From Phallusia mammillata (taxonomy: Eukaryota; Chordata; Ascidiacea; Phlebobranchia; Ascidiidae): DNA of 64,000 nt. This document shows positions 25,501-39,900 of the stretch, piece after piece. The stretch is from the NCBI GenBank assembly GCA_003260075.1, contig QLIY01000098.1, positions 37,458 through 101,457 on the forward strand. The letters are read 5' to 3'. Under the pieces are notes generated by a model, which saw nothing but the letters and a program-made list of their open reading frames with translations, was not told where the DNA came from and ran no database searches. Position 1 is the stretch's first letter; each line of letters opens with the position of its first letter. The position numbers were made by a program, and so were the translations under genes.

Positions 25501-28500
25501 AAAGCACTCTTTAGAAACACCAAGCCACTAGGGTGAACCACAGCCCCACACAAACTTACTGCTTTTACCACATAAAGGCAACCAACATAAACTTTAATCT
25601 TTACGAATCGGACATCTACACTATATTTTCTAAGCCTTCGCAACATACACCTATTTTCACACACCTTGATCCGATTCTCTCGGTGCTTGAATGAGCAAAG
25701 TTCCGTCGCTCAGCAACCGAACTCTCGAGTTTGGGTCCACAGCCAACCTGCAATATGACGTCACAATTAGTATGTCGTCATCATACGTCACAGTTCACCC
25801 ACTCACTCACCCGTTGTGGGTCCAACTTATCCGTGGCTGGGGATTCCCCGATGCGCGACAAAGCAAGCGGACCGAATATCTCTGACGTGCCTCTGCGTCA
25901 TCGGGATTCACGATAATGATTGGTTCGCCTGAAACCACGTGACTCAGATGTAAAATCATGATTCGGAAAAGTTGTCATGCACCGGAACATTCAATACTAA
26001 CTTTTACGTGCTGTGCTTGTTACAAACTGTTTATTATCGTTCAGTGGCTATACTTCACCATGCAAAAAGATAAACAACTTTTCAGATCGTGCATAAAGGT
26101 TTCGTTGTTCTATTCCTAGCGTTTCAAGCTATAACATGCATTTTGGGCATGCTATGTGCCATTTTTAGCGTTTTGTAGTCTCCAATTTTGAACTGATGAA
26201 ATTTCTCAAGCAAGAATCAAATACAATTTGGACGCCTTTAAGACAAAGTCACTGCGCCAAAGCTATTGTAGCCAATCATTTCAGCAAAATTAAGTGCAAA
26301 ATTCGGCAAAGTCGAGTACAAGGGCATAGATATATCATAAGAGTTTGTTTGTTTTACAATTTTTAACAGTCAATAAATTTTAAGTTTGGCTGGGGACCAT
26401 TGCCTTAAGGCTTTTTTCCATTTTTTTAGATTGACGTGTAAACAAGAAAAGCAATTTTCAGACGACCTTCCTGTCGGTTATCTGTCCATGCCAATCGCGT
26501 TACGTTGCGGGTTCGAACCGCAGACAAATCGAAGCGCTTCTCCCTCTCCCACGTAGACATGCACAATACAATCAATTCACTGTGCACAGCAAAAGCGTTA
26601 CACATGACCAAAGTTGTAAGTAGGCCCGAAATTTGGACTCGAATCCGCAAATACAAGCCCTAAACCTTGGCCCGAACCAAATTTGTTTTAAAATTAAAGC
26701 CCTTAGATTTGATTTACAAAGGTTTATTTGCAACTGGGTGTAAACCAGGGTCGAATTGAGACAGTTTTATTCAAACTTCTCAAACCGCCCTAAACCCTAC
26801 ACGAAAAGCCCGGCCTGACTTACAACTCTGCGTTTGTGAGAACTGATTGAAAAGAGGGGATTCATAAAGTAAAAAAGCCAGGTATACAGATACCAACATG
26901 CAGCACCCAAACTTTTTGTGCATAGTCAAGTCTCGGTGCTACTCTCACTGTGTGAACCTTCTGGGCACACAAAGTTCTCCTCTCGTAAGCTGGCGATGGC
27001 TTGTCCGGCGAGAGACTGCGGTGCGAAGCAGGTTGCTGAGGCGTGAATGCCACGACCGCGCGAGGAACGCAGATATCTTGCGAACCAGGATAGATGACAG
27101 TCGCATTTCAGTGGGTTACTGTCCACTCGTCTGCCGGAAAAATGTTAATTATTAGGCTGATAGTTGGTGTGTAGGTAAGGGTGAAAATTATGACGCCTAA
27201 ATTGGGATTATTAGGCTAATAGTTGGTGTGTAGGTAAAGGTGATTATTGTGGCGGCTAAATTGGGAGAAATAAACCAGACAAATCTTCATGAAAATCCTG
27301 AGGCGTAACATTTACGTGTTTCATAACCTGTCCTTTTAATCAACCAGCAATTATTTTTGACTCGTTAATTAACCTGATGAAGACGCCCCGAATGAGACGT
27401 CGAAACGTAGGATGAGTCAAATATAATTGCCGGTTAATGAACAGAAAAGTTTATGAATTACGCCTGGCGACAACACTATATTCATTTTTCGTATTTATAG
27501 CTGACAGTATTCAAGTTTAAATACTTAAATAGGGTGAACCGTTAAAGTACTAAATCATTGTCACCCAAATGGTTTCCTTTATTTTTTTGTAAATTGCCTA
27601 TAGTTTATCTACATTTCCTGAACGCGTTGCGGCCGCAGTGATACTTGCAATCGTTCAAACCCGTTACCGCGTTGTAACTTAACACTGTGGGCATGTTTAG
27701 ACACAAAACAACCTAGATACGAAAGTACAGTAGTCTGAAAACTAATTCCATTGCTTGGGAATGGCGCAAACCGGGCACTTTGACTTGCTAATTGCTTACA
27801 GTATCCGTAGTTTTCTGCCTGCTGCTCCGACGGGTCGACTGTTCCGGAAGCATAACGTCGAATACACCGATCTCAGTACGACAGCTAGACGTCTAGACCT
27901 CTCGCAGCTAAACTTTTACCCAGAAACTTAAGACAAGGCGCCCAGGTGGCGAAACTGATTGAGTAATCAAATTGGACACTTTTTCCTGGTAAGCAGCAAA
28001 CCTGCTCTTCGTCGCATTTGTTTTTTTTCCGATCGGGACTACCTCGGTTTACAAGGTCTGGTCGAATTTGGTGCGACAGGCGACGCGTTTGTCTGGAGGA
28101 AATCCGTTCGCAAGAGAAACAATTCCGGTTGCAATTCGTTTTATGAGTCAACACATCCAAACGCCGGGGCAGGAAGCAATAATGCGGATAAATAGGCTTA
28201 TAATCAAATGAAGATTTTAACGATTTGGCGACCGGTTTACAATATTTGTGCCAAAGTGCAATTAAATGCGTTCGCCAAATCCTTCATCAGGTTTAAATTT
28301 TAGAAATACACATTCATCAAAATTGACCCGAGACTTTGTATGTAACGTATACACTTAATTGCATACGTTTAAACAACCGCTGTTGTCGCTAACACCAGTG
28401 GTGTTTGTTTAGACTTCTTTTCTGTGTTGAAATGTGTTCGCTAAAAACAAGCTCTCTGACAGTATAAGTTATACAAATAAAGTGCGCATCTGGGGTTCTG

Positions 28501-30901
28501 AAATATACATGTTCGCCTATTTTACATTTTATTAATTGTCACAAATTGCAAATTAAGAAATAAGGCTTGAAGTTTTCTTACATGTGTCTTAGATGGTTGA
28601 GATTGTTGAAGAGAACGCTTGGCAGGGTGGTGAGCTGGTTTCCGTACAGAAATCTGAAAAGCACAAAACACAACATTACATTTTCCCGCTGAACAAACCA
28701 GCCAAACTTAATACGATCACAGAAGGCCCAGCCATTTCACCGCAACACAAAAATTCCATCTCCTACCATTAAGATTGTATCAGACATTATGAAACTGGTC
28801 ATTAACGTGGTTTAGCCGCAAAGTCGTGAGGCGCCTTCTTATCAACGATGAAAGATCAAATAAACATCCTTCATTTTTCAGAAAGAATGCAATTACGTAT
28901 TTACTTGCTACCGTAAACATTAATGGTGTCGAAACCAAATGGGCACGACCTGGTCTTAGTGGTTTGTATCGAAATGGCGATCTATAATATAAGGTTGTTC
29001 AAGTTGTTGTCAATCATAACTCGACACGAGTCGTAACAAAATTCGATATTTAATGAGGAAAATTACACTCCAGATAGACCTAAAAAGCGATATGCTTTGT
29101 TAATCAAACGTTTCGCACACAAGCAGGTAGTTCACACCTTGCTACAACTTCACGTCACTGCTGTGCACCTTTTATGTATCGTTTTTATGCGACGCTGGTT
29201 TCGCACCATTTTATCAATCTTGTATGTGACTTAAAGTGGATATAGACGGGTGTAATTGATGTGACCCTTCATATCACCAACAATGGCATTAGCATTTGCC
29301 CAAACGTTTGAAGCATGTTGCTTTTTAAGTCTACTTGAGCCGCTATTTTCCTCATTAAACTTATGAACTGATCCGTGTATAGTGTTCCAAAGGGGGGGGG
29401 GTAACAATGGCATTAGCATTTGTCCAAACGTTTGAAGCATGTTGCTTTTTAAGTCTACTTGAGCCGTTATTTTCCTCATTAAACTTATGAACTGATCCGT
29501 GTATAGTGTTCCAAATTCGATGTTGCAGTGATAAAGTCTATAGAGTAAGTCGGGGCGGGCTTTTCGTTAAGGCTTATATTGAAATAAAACAGTCTAGATT
29601 GCAGCCTGACTTGACATATTTGTATTCACTTTCACACGTGGGTACCTTAAACTTTTGGACCTAAATCGTTTTTTGTTTTGATTTGGGTCGGGTATGCTTT
29701 TACATGTGTCAAATTTTTTTCCCATCTCACAGAATTTTTCCAACTAGTTAGATCTATGGGTTCTTGCATTGACTGGTAGCACTTTAGATACAATGCAGCT
29801 ATACAACTATTGGAATAACGCCAATGTGCGGTTAGAGTTAATGTACGTCCCTGCGCCCTGATTCGATTATCTTGGGGGTCATTGTCGTTGACCTTGGAAG
29901 CCAAACAGGAAAGTAGGACGTATCTGTGTCAATTTGTTGTCTCCTGGCGACGACAGCCGAAGACAGGAGACTACTCTGTAATCGGAGCTTGACGGAAATT
30001 GGACCGGTTTTATCTCGAAGCTTTCCCGCGGCTAACCAAGGAATCAATTTATCAAATTTAGCGGTTTCTGCGTCTTGTCAAATTCAAAAGTTGTGCTATT
30101 TTTGTGTGATTAGTTTGAAAATTCTAATTATGATAAATTCATTTCCTGGTTAGCTGCGGGAAAGCTACGAAATAAAGTCTAATTTCCGTGATTTAAGATG
30201 CCCTTGTGTAGTAAAAATATAAGTGTGCAATCTTCAGAAAGGATCATTCGAGTACTTTTTGCCATTTAACGGTCAAAAATTTAATGTGTTTGACCTTAAT
30301 TCGTAATTCAGGTCGTTTAAAAATTCATTTCAAAAATGTAAGCAAGCATTTGTAAGCATTTAGCAAACTACTTAAAATTTTGGACTGTTCAAACATTCTA
30401 TTTAAATGTTTACTTTCAAATTTCCCATCACGTACGCACCACAGATCCATGTTAAAGTGTGTTAACATTGCCACGTTGAAAAGCAAAGATTAGGACGTTC
30501 TCGTTTGCTTTATGGTCAAGCCCGACAAAGACAAAAGATCTGCTGCAGTGTTCTGACAAAGTCGACAAAATTTCGCGAAAGTTGACGCAACGACAAAGTA
30601 AAGTTAGGAACAAAAGCTTGCCAACGCGACGCTTTTAACGACGTTTTTTGCGTAGCTTTATGTTGTTGTAGGTCGACGTGAAGGTTGAACTATGATCGCG
30701 GTTTGTTTAAATGGCACTGGAACGTGAATTATTTATGGTCATAAGCTCATACTAACTGACACACACGTACAGTAAACCTCGGTTAAACCGGATTCGGTTA
30801 ATCCAGATCTTCACCTAGTTCGGACAAAACTCGAGGTGCAAATGATTTGTAATGTGGTAAGACTTGACCTAATCGACATCGGTTAATCCGGACTATTTTT
30901 T

Positions 30902-30975
<74 letters not shown>

Positions 30976-33900
30976 CTGCGGACCGTTTAAAATTAGCATT
31001 ATTTTGCGGAGCAGGTTTTAATAAGCAACAAATGCCTAATGAGTGCTAATTTTTTAAGCTCATCAGTCAACATGATCTAATGTGTGCAAAAGGATTGCAT
31101 AGTTCCATTTTTGGGTGATAAAAGTCAACGACACGTGCTTTGTACAGCCTGTAATGTATTGTTTTGTTTCTGTAGTGCGTCCTAGTAACACACCTATTGG
31201 ATCAGCGGTTCAACATAGTTTCAAATCTTGTAATCAAACCAATTATCACATTTTCTCTATACACACCCGTAAAATTAGGCTAAGTCATGTACCATGTTGG
31301 GCAAAATATCATATTATATTTAATGGGAAAATATCACATATGACTACAAAGGTACTGATATTCTCTACTTTAACGTGACATAAAGAATCCAAACACCGCA
31401 CCCTGTAACTGTTTGCGGCCACAATTGAACCACAGTGTACAGATGACAATGAGCAAACCACGGCCGCAAAATCACAGAAGCTGGGAATAGAACAAGTTTA
31501 ATATTTAGAGAACAATTGCTGCGGCGAGCCCCTTGTGTTTATGAACGGAGTTCGTTCTCTTGGAACAGTGTTTCCAAAAATATTTTCCCCCAAAGTGCAC
31601 ATATAAAATAATCAAAAGTTGTCATAATGAAGTTTAAAAGATTACCTTTTCTGTTCCTGTTTCAGAACCACCATTTTAGATGAACAAACATATTGAGTGT
31701 TTTTTAAAATTATCAGTTTCGTTTGATTAAACTACTTGAGCTACTTTTGGTAGCAAACCCAAGGAAATTGAATACGAAATCTAACGAGATCACCACTAAG
31801 AAAATGTAGTAAATAAGTTTCGTGCTTACAATCTTTGCAACTTTGGCACATTCTGAAAAGTCATTGGATGAATTGTCTCCAACTTGTTGTCATAGAGATA
31901 TCTGCAACAACAAACATAAAATAGAAATCATAATTTGTACAGGTCACTTTTTAGGTATGACAAATACAAAGAAAACAACACAGAAACGACAGGTGCATAA
32001 TCCATTCCCAAATTACTCAGTTGCTATAAATATTTTAAACTCTAGGGAGATTCCAAGCTTTTTAGACTTGCGCTGTACCTTAAGATTGCTTTTAGGCATA
32101 AAATGGTAAATTAAAACGTAGCCATAAATAACATGCAATGCATTTAATCAATTATAAGTACACCAGTATAGGTTAGTTAATTTTATTACTGGGCAAATTA
32201 GGTAATCACAAATCGAAGGTTATTTTCAGATACAGCCTGTTTTGTAAGCAAGCGCTACACCTCAATGAAATTGCATAGTTTAATCGAGTTCTAGCTAAGC
32301 AAACGTTTCCTGCCATTGCTTTGCATGCACCAGAATTTTGCAAATACACAGAATAACCTATATAGCTTATAGAGCACTTGTTGCAATTGAATCAAGACAA
32401 ATATAACTTACAAATGCTCGAGGGAATCTAGACCCCGAAAGCCGTGTTTGTGAATTGATGCTATGTCGTTCTTGTACAAGTATCTAAAAACAGAAAAGCA
32501 TGTAGGCTCTGAATGGCACCATTGGCGAATAAATGTAAGAATGGTGAACACACACGGCCGAGCAATGAAAAGCTAATGCGTACCTAGAGCAATGTTTCCT
32601 ATAAGCCGTGCGCTAGCCCAATACACACTGCTTGTAAATTCTAAGGGCACCACTTGCTTATAAAGTTTAACCAACAAAAGTAAATTAAAGGCGAATACAC
32701 AGGCCCAAATAGACGTAAAAAGCGATGCTTTCATTTTCAAAAGTTTCATTTGACGCGACTCTTGTTTCGCACCTTTTTATCAATCTTATATGTGACTCAA
32801 GTGTATATAAACGGGTGTAACTGATGTGGCCCCGTGCACCACTGCTAAGCATTTGCCGAAACGTTTTAAGAATAAAGCATGTCGCTTTTTTCGTCTATTT
32901 GGGCGGTTATATAAGTCACTCAACTTATGAACACATCCGTGTATAGTGTTTCAAAGGTAAATAAATTTGACCAATAGCACGTATTTAACAGTCCTCAGTA
33001 CACGTATATGGCTTGTGTGTAGATCCAGACAGGTGAAAATTTAAAGGGGACATTGGCCCCTTTTGTATAACATACGTGTTGGTATGAAGTCGGTTTTAGA
33101 ATTATATAAGTTAAATTAAAAAAAGTGCAATTAATAGGTAATTAGATTCAATTCACCATACATTAAACATGCAAGATTGCCTTTTTAACACATGCGGCTA
33201 GTAATGAATTACCATGTACCCAAGTAATTTGGAATCAAATGACATTACGGTATACAATGTTTTGTGTGTCAAATTCAGTCTCAAATATGTGTGTCAAATC
33301 AACTAAAAAGTCTTGTCTGGAAAAAGATACATAGGAATTAAAAAAAATCTTTCCTGACAATGAATAAGTTTTTTGTGTGTTCAAGTCAAAACTGCAAATA
33401 GGATCAGTAGCGTTTTGGGGATTAGAAAACTTGGTCAATTACAGGAGATAAGCTGAAGAACCACCAAGTTCAAAGTTAGGGTGAGGCTGTAAACAAATCA
33501 CTTTTCCAGCTGAAGCCCAATAATTACCGTGATAATTGCTTGACAAGCCTTAGTGAAATTGGGCTAAACATTTTTCCAGTCCTACCAACTATAGCAGAGT
33601 TGTCGGACAAAGCTTTTTGGATCACGTTTGGGCTTTAGAGATTGAATAAAACGTGCTTGATTAGAAACATACTTGGGACTAGTTTGTGATTTTGCTATTT
33701 CTCCTTGTCAAATTGAATTCCTGGTCTAACTTAAGGTTTGATAAGAAACGTTATGTTTGGGTCGCGTTTCAGATTTGAACTTTTTGGTTTTGGTCCCTAC
33801 ATTCTAAAAAATTGCACTGTAAAGTTAGGTACAATATTTATGGTTGTTTGTATAGTTAACTTGCTAGCCTCGTTGACGAAACAACGTTTGTTTTCGTGTA

Positions 33901-36900
33901 CAAACGATGTAGTCTTAATCATCGTTGTCAATTACCCAATCACGGTTAAATGCTTAGTCAGTTAGTTTCCCATTTGAAAATGTGCAACCTTGTCGTTTCG
34001 AAAATTACTTGAAGATTGCTCTATACTCTATAGATACTAGAGCTTTAATTCTGTTGCGGTTACGATATATGCCGACTCAGGTATCTTCGCTGAAATGACT
34101 AAAAACCGCAAAAAATCACGTGACTTCTTTGTTGCAACTTCATCCCAAGAGGCGATGACGTCACAGCGGTTGTTCTACATTCTTTGTTCCAAATCGACGT
34201 AAACCGCGATTCGCGTAAAACATGGCGCGCGACCAGGTACGAGTTTTTTGCCAAATTCGCGTGCGGCTGGCTTTGCGCGCTGGCTTGTTTTCGCGTTAAA
34301 ACCGCAACGCTGGAATGCGCGACTGATTCACTGGCCACGCGTAAAAACATGTTTGTGGAGATCCTTAACGTTGAAACTTAAAGGCTCCGTAACCACCTAG
34401 GCACAGTGATTCTCAGTAACTGCTCAACACTCCTCAAAAGGACATCCTAGTGTCGAGGATTTGAGCTGGAAAAACAGGGATGCGAAATAGATGAGGATTC
34501 ATCGTTTGAAATCATCCGGAGGTAGCAATCATCGCTGCGTCATCACACCGTAAGGTGACGACCACCATGACGTCAGCAGGAAGAAACATGTGTTTTTATC
34601 GCTTAGATATTCGCGTGAGTTATTACCCCAGTGACTGGCAAGAAAGTGTTTACTTCGTAAAGTTCCTTGAAACACAAGTGGAATGCGCAATGATCTCTTG
34701 GCGATTGCTACCTGCCAGTACGGCTAAGAGGAAAACCGCAGGTCTAATTCCTTTGGGGATTAAGGGTTACCAGTAGGAACGTCGTAGCGAGGCTTTACGT
34801 AAAAGAGATGACTCATAACAACACCGTGGTAAAATCAAGGGACGGTTAGAAACTTGGCCCATAAAGCCATGAGCATATGAACACCTCTGTTGTTATGTAA
34901 TTCCCATATATGACTAACAGTACACATAACATGTAAGTAAATTTATCCCGAGCTGAACTTCTGCTTCTTTGACCTCGTTACTGGGTGCACTGTTCATTTG
35001 TTGACGGCATATTTGCATGCTCGATGCAGTTGTCAGGGGTGCCCTTGTACCAAAGTTGAACGTAGGGCCGGGCTTTTGGAGTCTGGTTCAGGATTGGACC
35101 TTATTGGGGTTTACTTTCGAAAAAACGACTACACACTCGGCCATATTTTTGCCGTAAGTTTACCTTGGGTCATCCAATTTACGGACCTAACTTGCACTTC
35201 ATTAAACAACAACGAGTGGGGGGGGGGCATTGGGGTTTACTTTCGAAAAAACGACTACACTCTCGGCCATATTTTTGCCGTGAGTTTACCTTGGTTCATC
35301 CAATTTACGGACCTAACTTGCACTTCATTAAACAACAACGAGTTCGGGGTAGGTAACGCTCTTTTACTTTTAGGTTTGAGACCCAGTTTTTAGACCGCTT
35401 ATACATTTGTCGTAGAGGCCTATAAATAGAAGATCTGACCGATGTTTACAACGACAGTGTAAACCCAAATCACGTTCTTATCATAAAGCCGGGAAAATTT
35501 AATATCTGGGTGTCACTTTTGAACTATTCAATTCCCACGAAAAGAGCGCTGATAGCTCACATTCCAGGTCACGTAACTTTGTGGTAAAAGCAATAGATAA
35601 ACCGTCTAATAAATGCTGTTGACAGTAGCTACAACAAGTTCTTGTGTTGCGGTCGCGGAAAGCATTCCGTATCAATTTTGCCTTTTTCAGTCGCCTGTCA
35701 ATGTGGTTATCTTTTTACAAACTCGTCGGTTAAAGTTCAGGTTTGCTGTGTTGGTTAAGCCAAGTAACAATTCCAAGCGTGTTAAAATTGTTTGTGGTTA
35801 TGTTAAACGACTAGTTTTCTTAGGATCAAACGCTGTGGACCCGTTGTGTTCATAGTCGCTTATGACTTTTGACATTAGTAAAGAGTCTTTTTCTAGAACC
35901 CGGTTGAAATTTAAGACATCGCTCTAAAAGAAGACACTTCGCACAAATAACAGCATTCTAAACTTTCCAATAATTTGAGAAGAAAAATGTGTTGATAAAA
36001 TAACAGCGATTTTTTTTCAATAACACAGACTTCATGATTCGAAACTACAGAATTTCCTAATTAGGTTTGCTTGCTGATTTGGTTACGGTGTAACATGAGC
36101 GCTAGAATTTCCATCGGATGTTCTTGGAAAAAGCTTCAATGCCTCATTTAACTTGGTACTTAGTTAAATTGTTAAGTTGTGTTGTATAATGGCATGGATA
36201 GTGTTTTCCCCCTACGAGGTAAACATAACTTGTTTTAGGAACTAGTTTCGAAATGTTATTGGCTTTGATTCAAATGTTACAAACACGAACCTAAATTTGC
36301 GCGCAGAATATTGATTTAAAGTAAAAAAATATCGTGCACATAGAGATCATATACTCCAAATATTTTGCCGCCATTTCTGCCATGCACAGCATTCAAGCAA
36401 CCAAAAAAGATCTTAGTTTTGTAATACTTACAGATATTTGAGTTGCACAAGGCCTTTGAATGCGTCCTGGTCAATTGACTTCAGAAGATTGTTGTTGAGA
36501 AGCCTGCAAAACCACCAAAAGACAAGTTAAACTTCAAGGTTCGCGCGAATGTCAATCACTACTCAGCACGTAAGTACCTTAGCAACCGCGGGCAAAAGGT
36601 GAGATGGACTGGGCCAATTAAACGCCACTTTGTCAGAAAGTGATAGCACGAGCGCTTTGCAACTCAATCACCGAACGCGAGGCGCGCAGACGACTGCAAG
36701 TACTTTTCACACAGTTCTACTTTCCCTCCTGTGAACCGAAGCGACCCTAGCGCACATTAGCCTGCATATGCGAAATCTTCAAGTGCCCCTTGACAAGTAT
36801 CCAAGTATATGATACCCGCGAGACGAAGGGACGTGTGCTGAGATTCGTTCAATAGGAATGTGACTGCTGGCGTGTTGACGTGCGTATCAAACACAAGCCT

Positions 36901-39900
36901 GTCGTAAAACTTAACAAGCAAAGCCAAGAATATTTGCCTTACAGCTGTGCAGTTAAATTCATGAAGTACACGTACATCGCCGCACGAAGCTCAAATGCAC
37001 TGTTTCTCAACTGTTTTGGTCTTTAATATTTTTTCGCTCTACATTAACCATTTTCGAATGTAATGAAACTTTACAATAACAAAAACGGTATGAAAGCAAA
37101 AACCAGTTTAGTATATCTTTAGGTGGTGACAGAAAACCCTTACATTTCATCTGGACTTGGAATTGTGGCACTGTTGTGGCAAGGATATTTGACAAGCACT
37201 TGGACAAATGTTGTAAGGAGTTTGACCCATATACAAACATCGCAAACTTGATCTTGGTTTTCATTCTAGTTTTGAGGCATGTAAAAAAGTGGAGCCATCG
37301 AAGGTATCATTTACCAACTAATTGTTACTTGCACAGTCAAAATAGTACCCATACTTTACTGTGGTTCAGTTCACAAGCAAGATAGTTTTGCATGGCGAAA
37401 CACAAAACGAGCGGGCGCCTCGACTAACACCCGGCTTATCAGTTGTGTTTTGACAAAACAAAGCCCCTGGACCCGCCGATCGATCTCATGAGCCAAAGGG
37501 CCGGCGGATTAGGGCCAAACAATTAGTTAGCGCGGTTTTGGAGTTCGTTACTGGCGCCCTTGGATTTAAAACGTAACGCCCGTTACAGTGCTAACGCTGA
37601 CAGATTTATCGGTATGTGATGGATCTAGCCGGTTCAAGTTCAAAAGGGATAAAGGCGTGTCTTATTTTTGTTGAGAATTTGAGGTTAAGATAACAGGGTT
37701 ATACTAGTTTCTTATTTCGGCTACAAGAAACGGTTCTATAGAAACATAAGCCGGGGGTGTAGCGTGACTTTTGCTCATTTCTAATGAGTTCTAAGCGCGA
37801 CCTATCTCGCTTTATGTGTGCTTTTACGTCGGCAGTAAACTAACACTTGCCAAAAATTAGTAGCCCCACATTTATGGTCATGGACATAAAGGTCAATAGG
37901 TTATGACGATTGGTAAGCTTAGCTATTTTGGCTTTTGAATTGGACCATAAAGTACTGCCTTAAGTGGTGGAGCCTTTGTAGACCAAGATATACTATACCT
38001 TTTTCTTCTTTTCCCGTTTAAAGCCTATAATGTAAACAAGTCTGGCTCCACCAAAGTCAGGTCGTTCGCACCTAGGTGACAACAGCGACAGTCCTTTGTA
38101 ATGGCAACCCATAAAACTTGTTTAACCTTGTTGCAGATAACCTAGGCGCCTATTGTAATCAGTAGGTTAGGTAAAATACCAATAATGGTTTAGGCTTCAA
38201 ATACAGCAATATTTGGTCACGATTTCTTTAGTTGGTCTGGTTTGTGTTAAACTGAAAATTTCTGCTACTCTTATATCTGTAGCAGTGTATCCAGCTATGG
38301 TAATACAATTACAACTACCGCTTTTTGCTTAGAACTGCTTTCATTACAGTGCAATTTATGAGTAAGACAAGGGTCGAGATTTTTCCAGTGGATTTGTCCT
38401 AAAACGTTGCGTGTCACTATTTCTGTAAAAGTAAAACCCTCAACGGGTCGTGTTTTCAGAGCCAAAGGCCAATTCAAACAAACCCTTTGGAATCGCTTTA
38501 AATTCAACCGAGCGTTTTGTCGCTAAGACCTAATTTGAGGCAGTTTGGAACAACTGTACACGCGTGGGGTCGAGAAACACCGACACGAACCAACCAAGAG
38601 GCATTTTACGCCGTTTATGCGCATCCAGGCGTTAGAGGATTAGACAACCAACAGATCTGGTACAATATTTGCATTGGATTGTTGCAGACGAACTGGCGTC
38701 CCGTTGTAACCGATCAGGACCAGGGCAACGTTCGAGCAGGCGCAAGTTCATTGCCAATCCTGATTGATTTCTCTGTAATTCGAATTGACAGCCGCACAAA
38801 GGCAAGCGTATACGCGCCAGGGGCTCTCGTACTGCACGCAAACGTGTCACTCAGCTCTAAGCATTCATCAAAATGTCATTTTGGCACGCAGTTGACAAAA
38901 TGATAAACTATTCGTCAAATGAATTTGATTCAGACTCTACACAAGTGTGAGTGATAAATGTAAGCCAGCTTGGTATCATATTTATTGATGTCTACACTTA
39001 CCAGAGAGTTCAAATTACATTTTTTTATTAACCTATACCGTTTTACGACTAGACTTAGCCCAAAAGTGGCTACGCAAAGCAGCCGCAACAGCTTTAAACA
39101 AAACAAAAAAAACGTCCGCAAGAGTCCAATGTTTTCACTTCTTGCTTATACCACACTGGTTTAGACCAAAATGCCATCAATTCGTATTGAAGTGTACCAT
39201 TTTGTTCCTTGTAATGTACAGCGTCATTAAATAAAACTATTTCTAACTCAGTTCTTAGTTTAGCTTTCAACACATAATGTTTCGCACTTACATCGTGTTA
39301 ATCTTGCGCAGACCTCGAAAGGTGTTTGGTGGAATCGTTGCGATCTTGTTGAAACGCAGATCCCTGTAAAACAACAAGTTGAGAGTTAATTGAGCACACC
39401 ACGGCACCTTGACCAGCACAAAAATATAACAAATCAATTTTTTTCGTTGTATATATTGAGCACTGTTACAATTTTGTTTTTGTGTTGCTAAAAAGCACGC
39501 AAAAACATACAATTTTAAGACAACATGTTAGTTTCAAAACACCAACGGGTACGTTAAGGAAAGCAGATTGAACGTTGTCATTTCAAGTCAATGGTTGCCA
39601 ACTAGGGGTTATCACATCCCCGAGAGATTCATGAGGCATATAGGGTCACTAAAAGTCCAACAATTCAGGACGTTTGGGGTCCCAAAATGTGGTTATTGTA
39701 CGTGGGGTCTTAGGACATACTTTAAAATGTTATTTTTCTGCTCGAACACGTCTGACCACAATATCTTAGTTTGTTTGAACCCAGATGAACTGTACTATTA
39801 GCAAACACGTAAGTAAACATGTCTCCTGTTCACCACAAGGAAACAATTTGAAAGTAAACACATACAGGCATGTAACTTCAGTATGAGGGAACGGGTTGTT

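Larger units (their letters stand above)
28654..31829. other. Long peroxidasin intron between LRR exons 5 and 6
   Basis: Apart from the MITE, the duplicated segment and the pogo-like fragment listed separately, I see no exon or conserved element. There is a degenerate GTAAGTCGGGGCGGGC repeat at about 29545. Confidence 0.5.
32484..36431. other. Long peroxidasin intron between LRR exons 3 and 4
   Basis: No exon seen. It holds a MITE (32702-32915) and a duplicated pair around a G-run (35103-35343). The 131-codon open frame at 34998-35393 is only the two copies read through the G-run. Confidence 0.5.

Noticed and set aside
34998-35393. 131-codon open frame on the plus strand
   Set aside because: It consists of two copies of one non-coding segment read through a 10-G run, inside a peroxidasin intron.
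38517-38903. 128-codon open frame in a peroxidasin intron
   Set aside because: No recognised motif, no splice or start context, and composition like other intron sequence.
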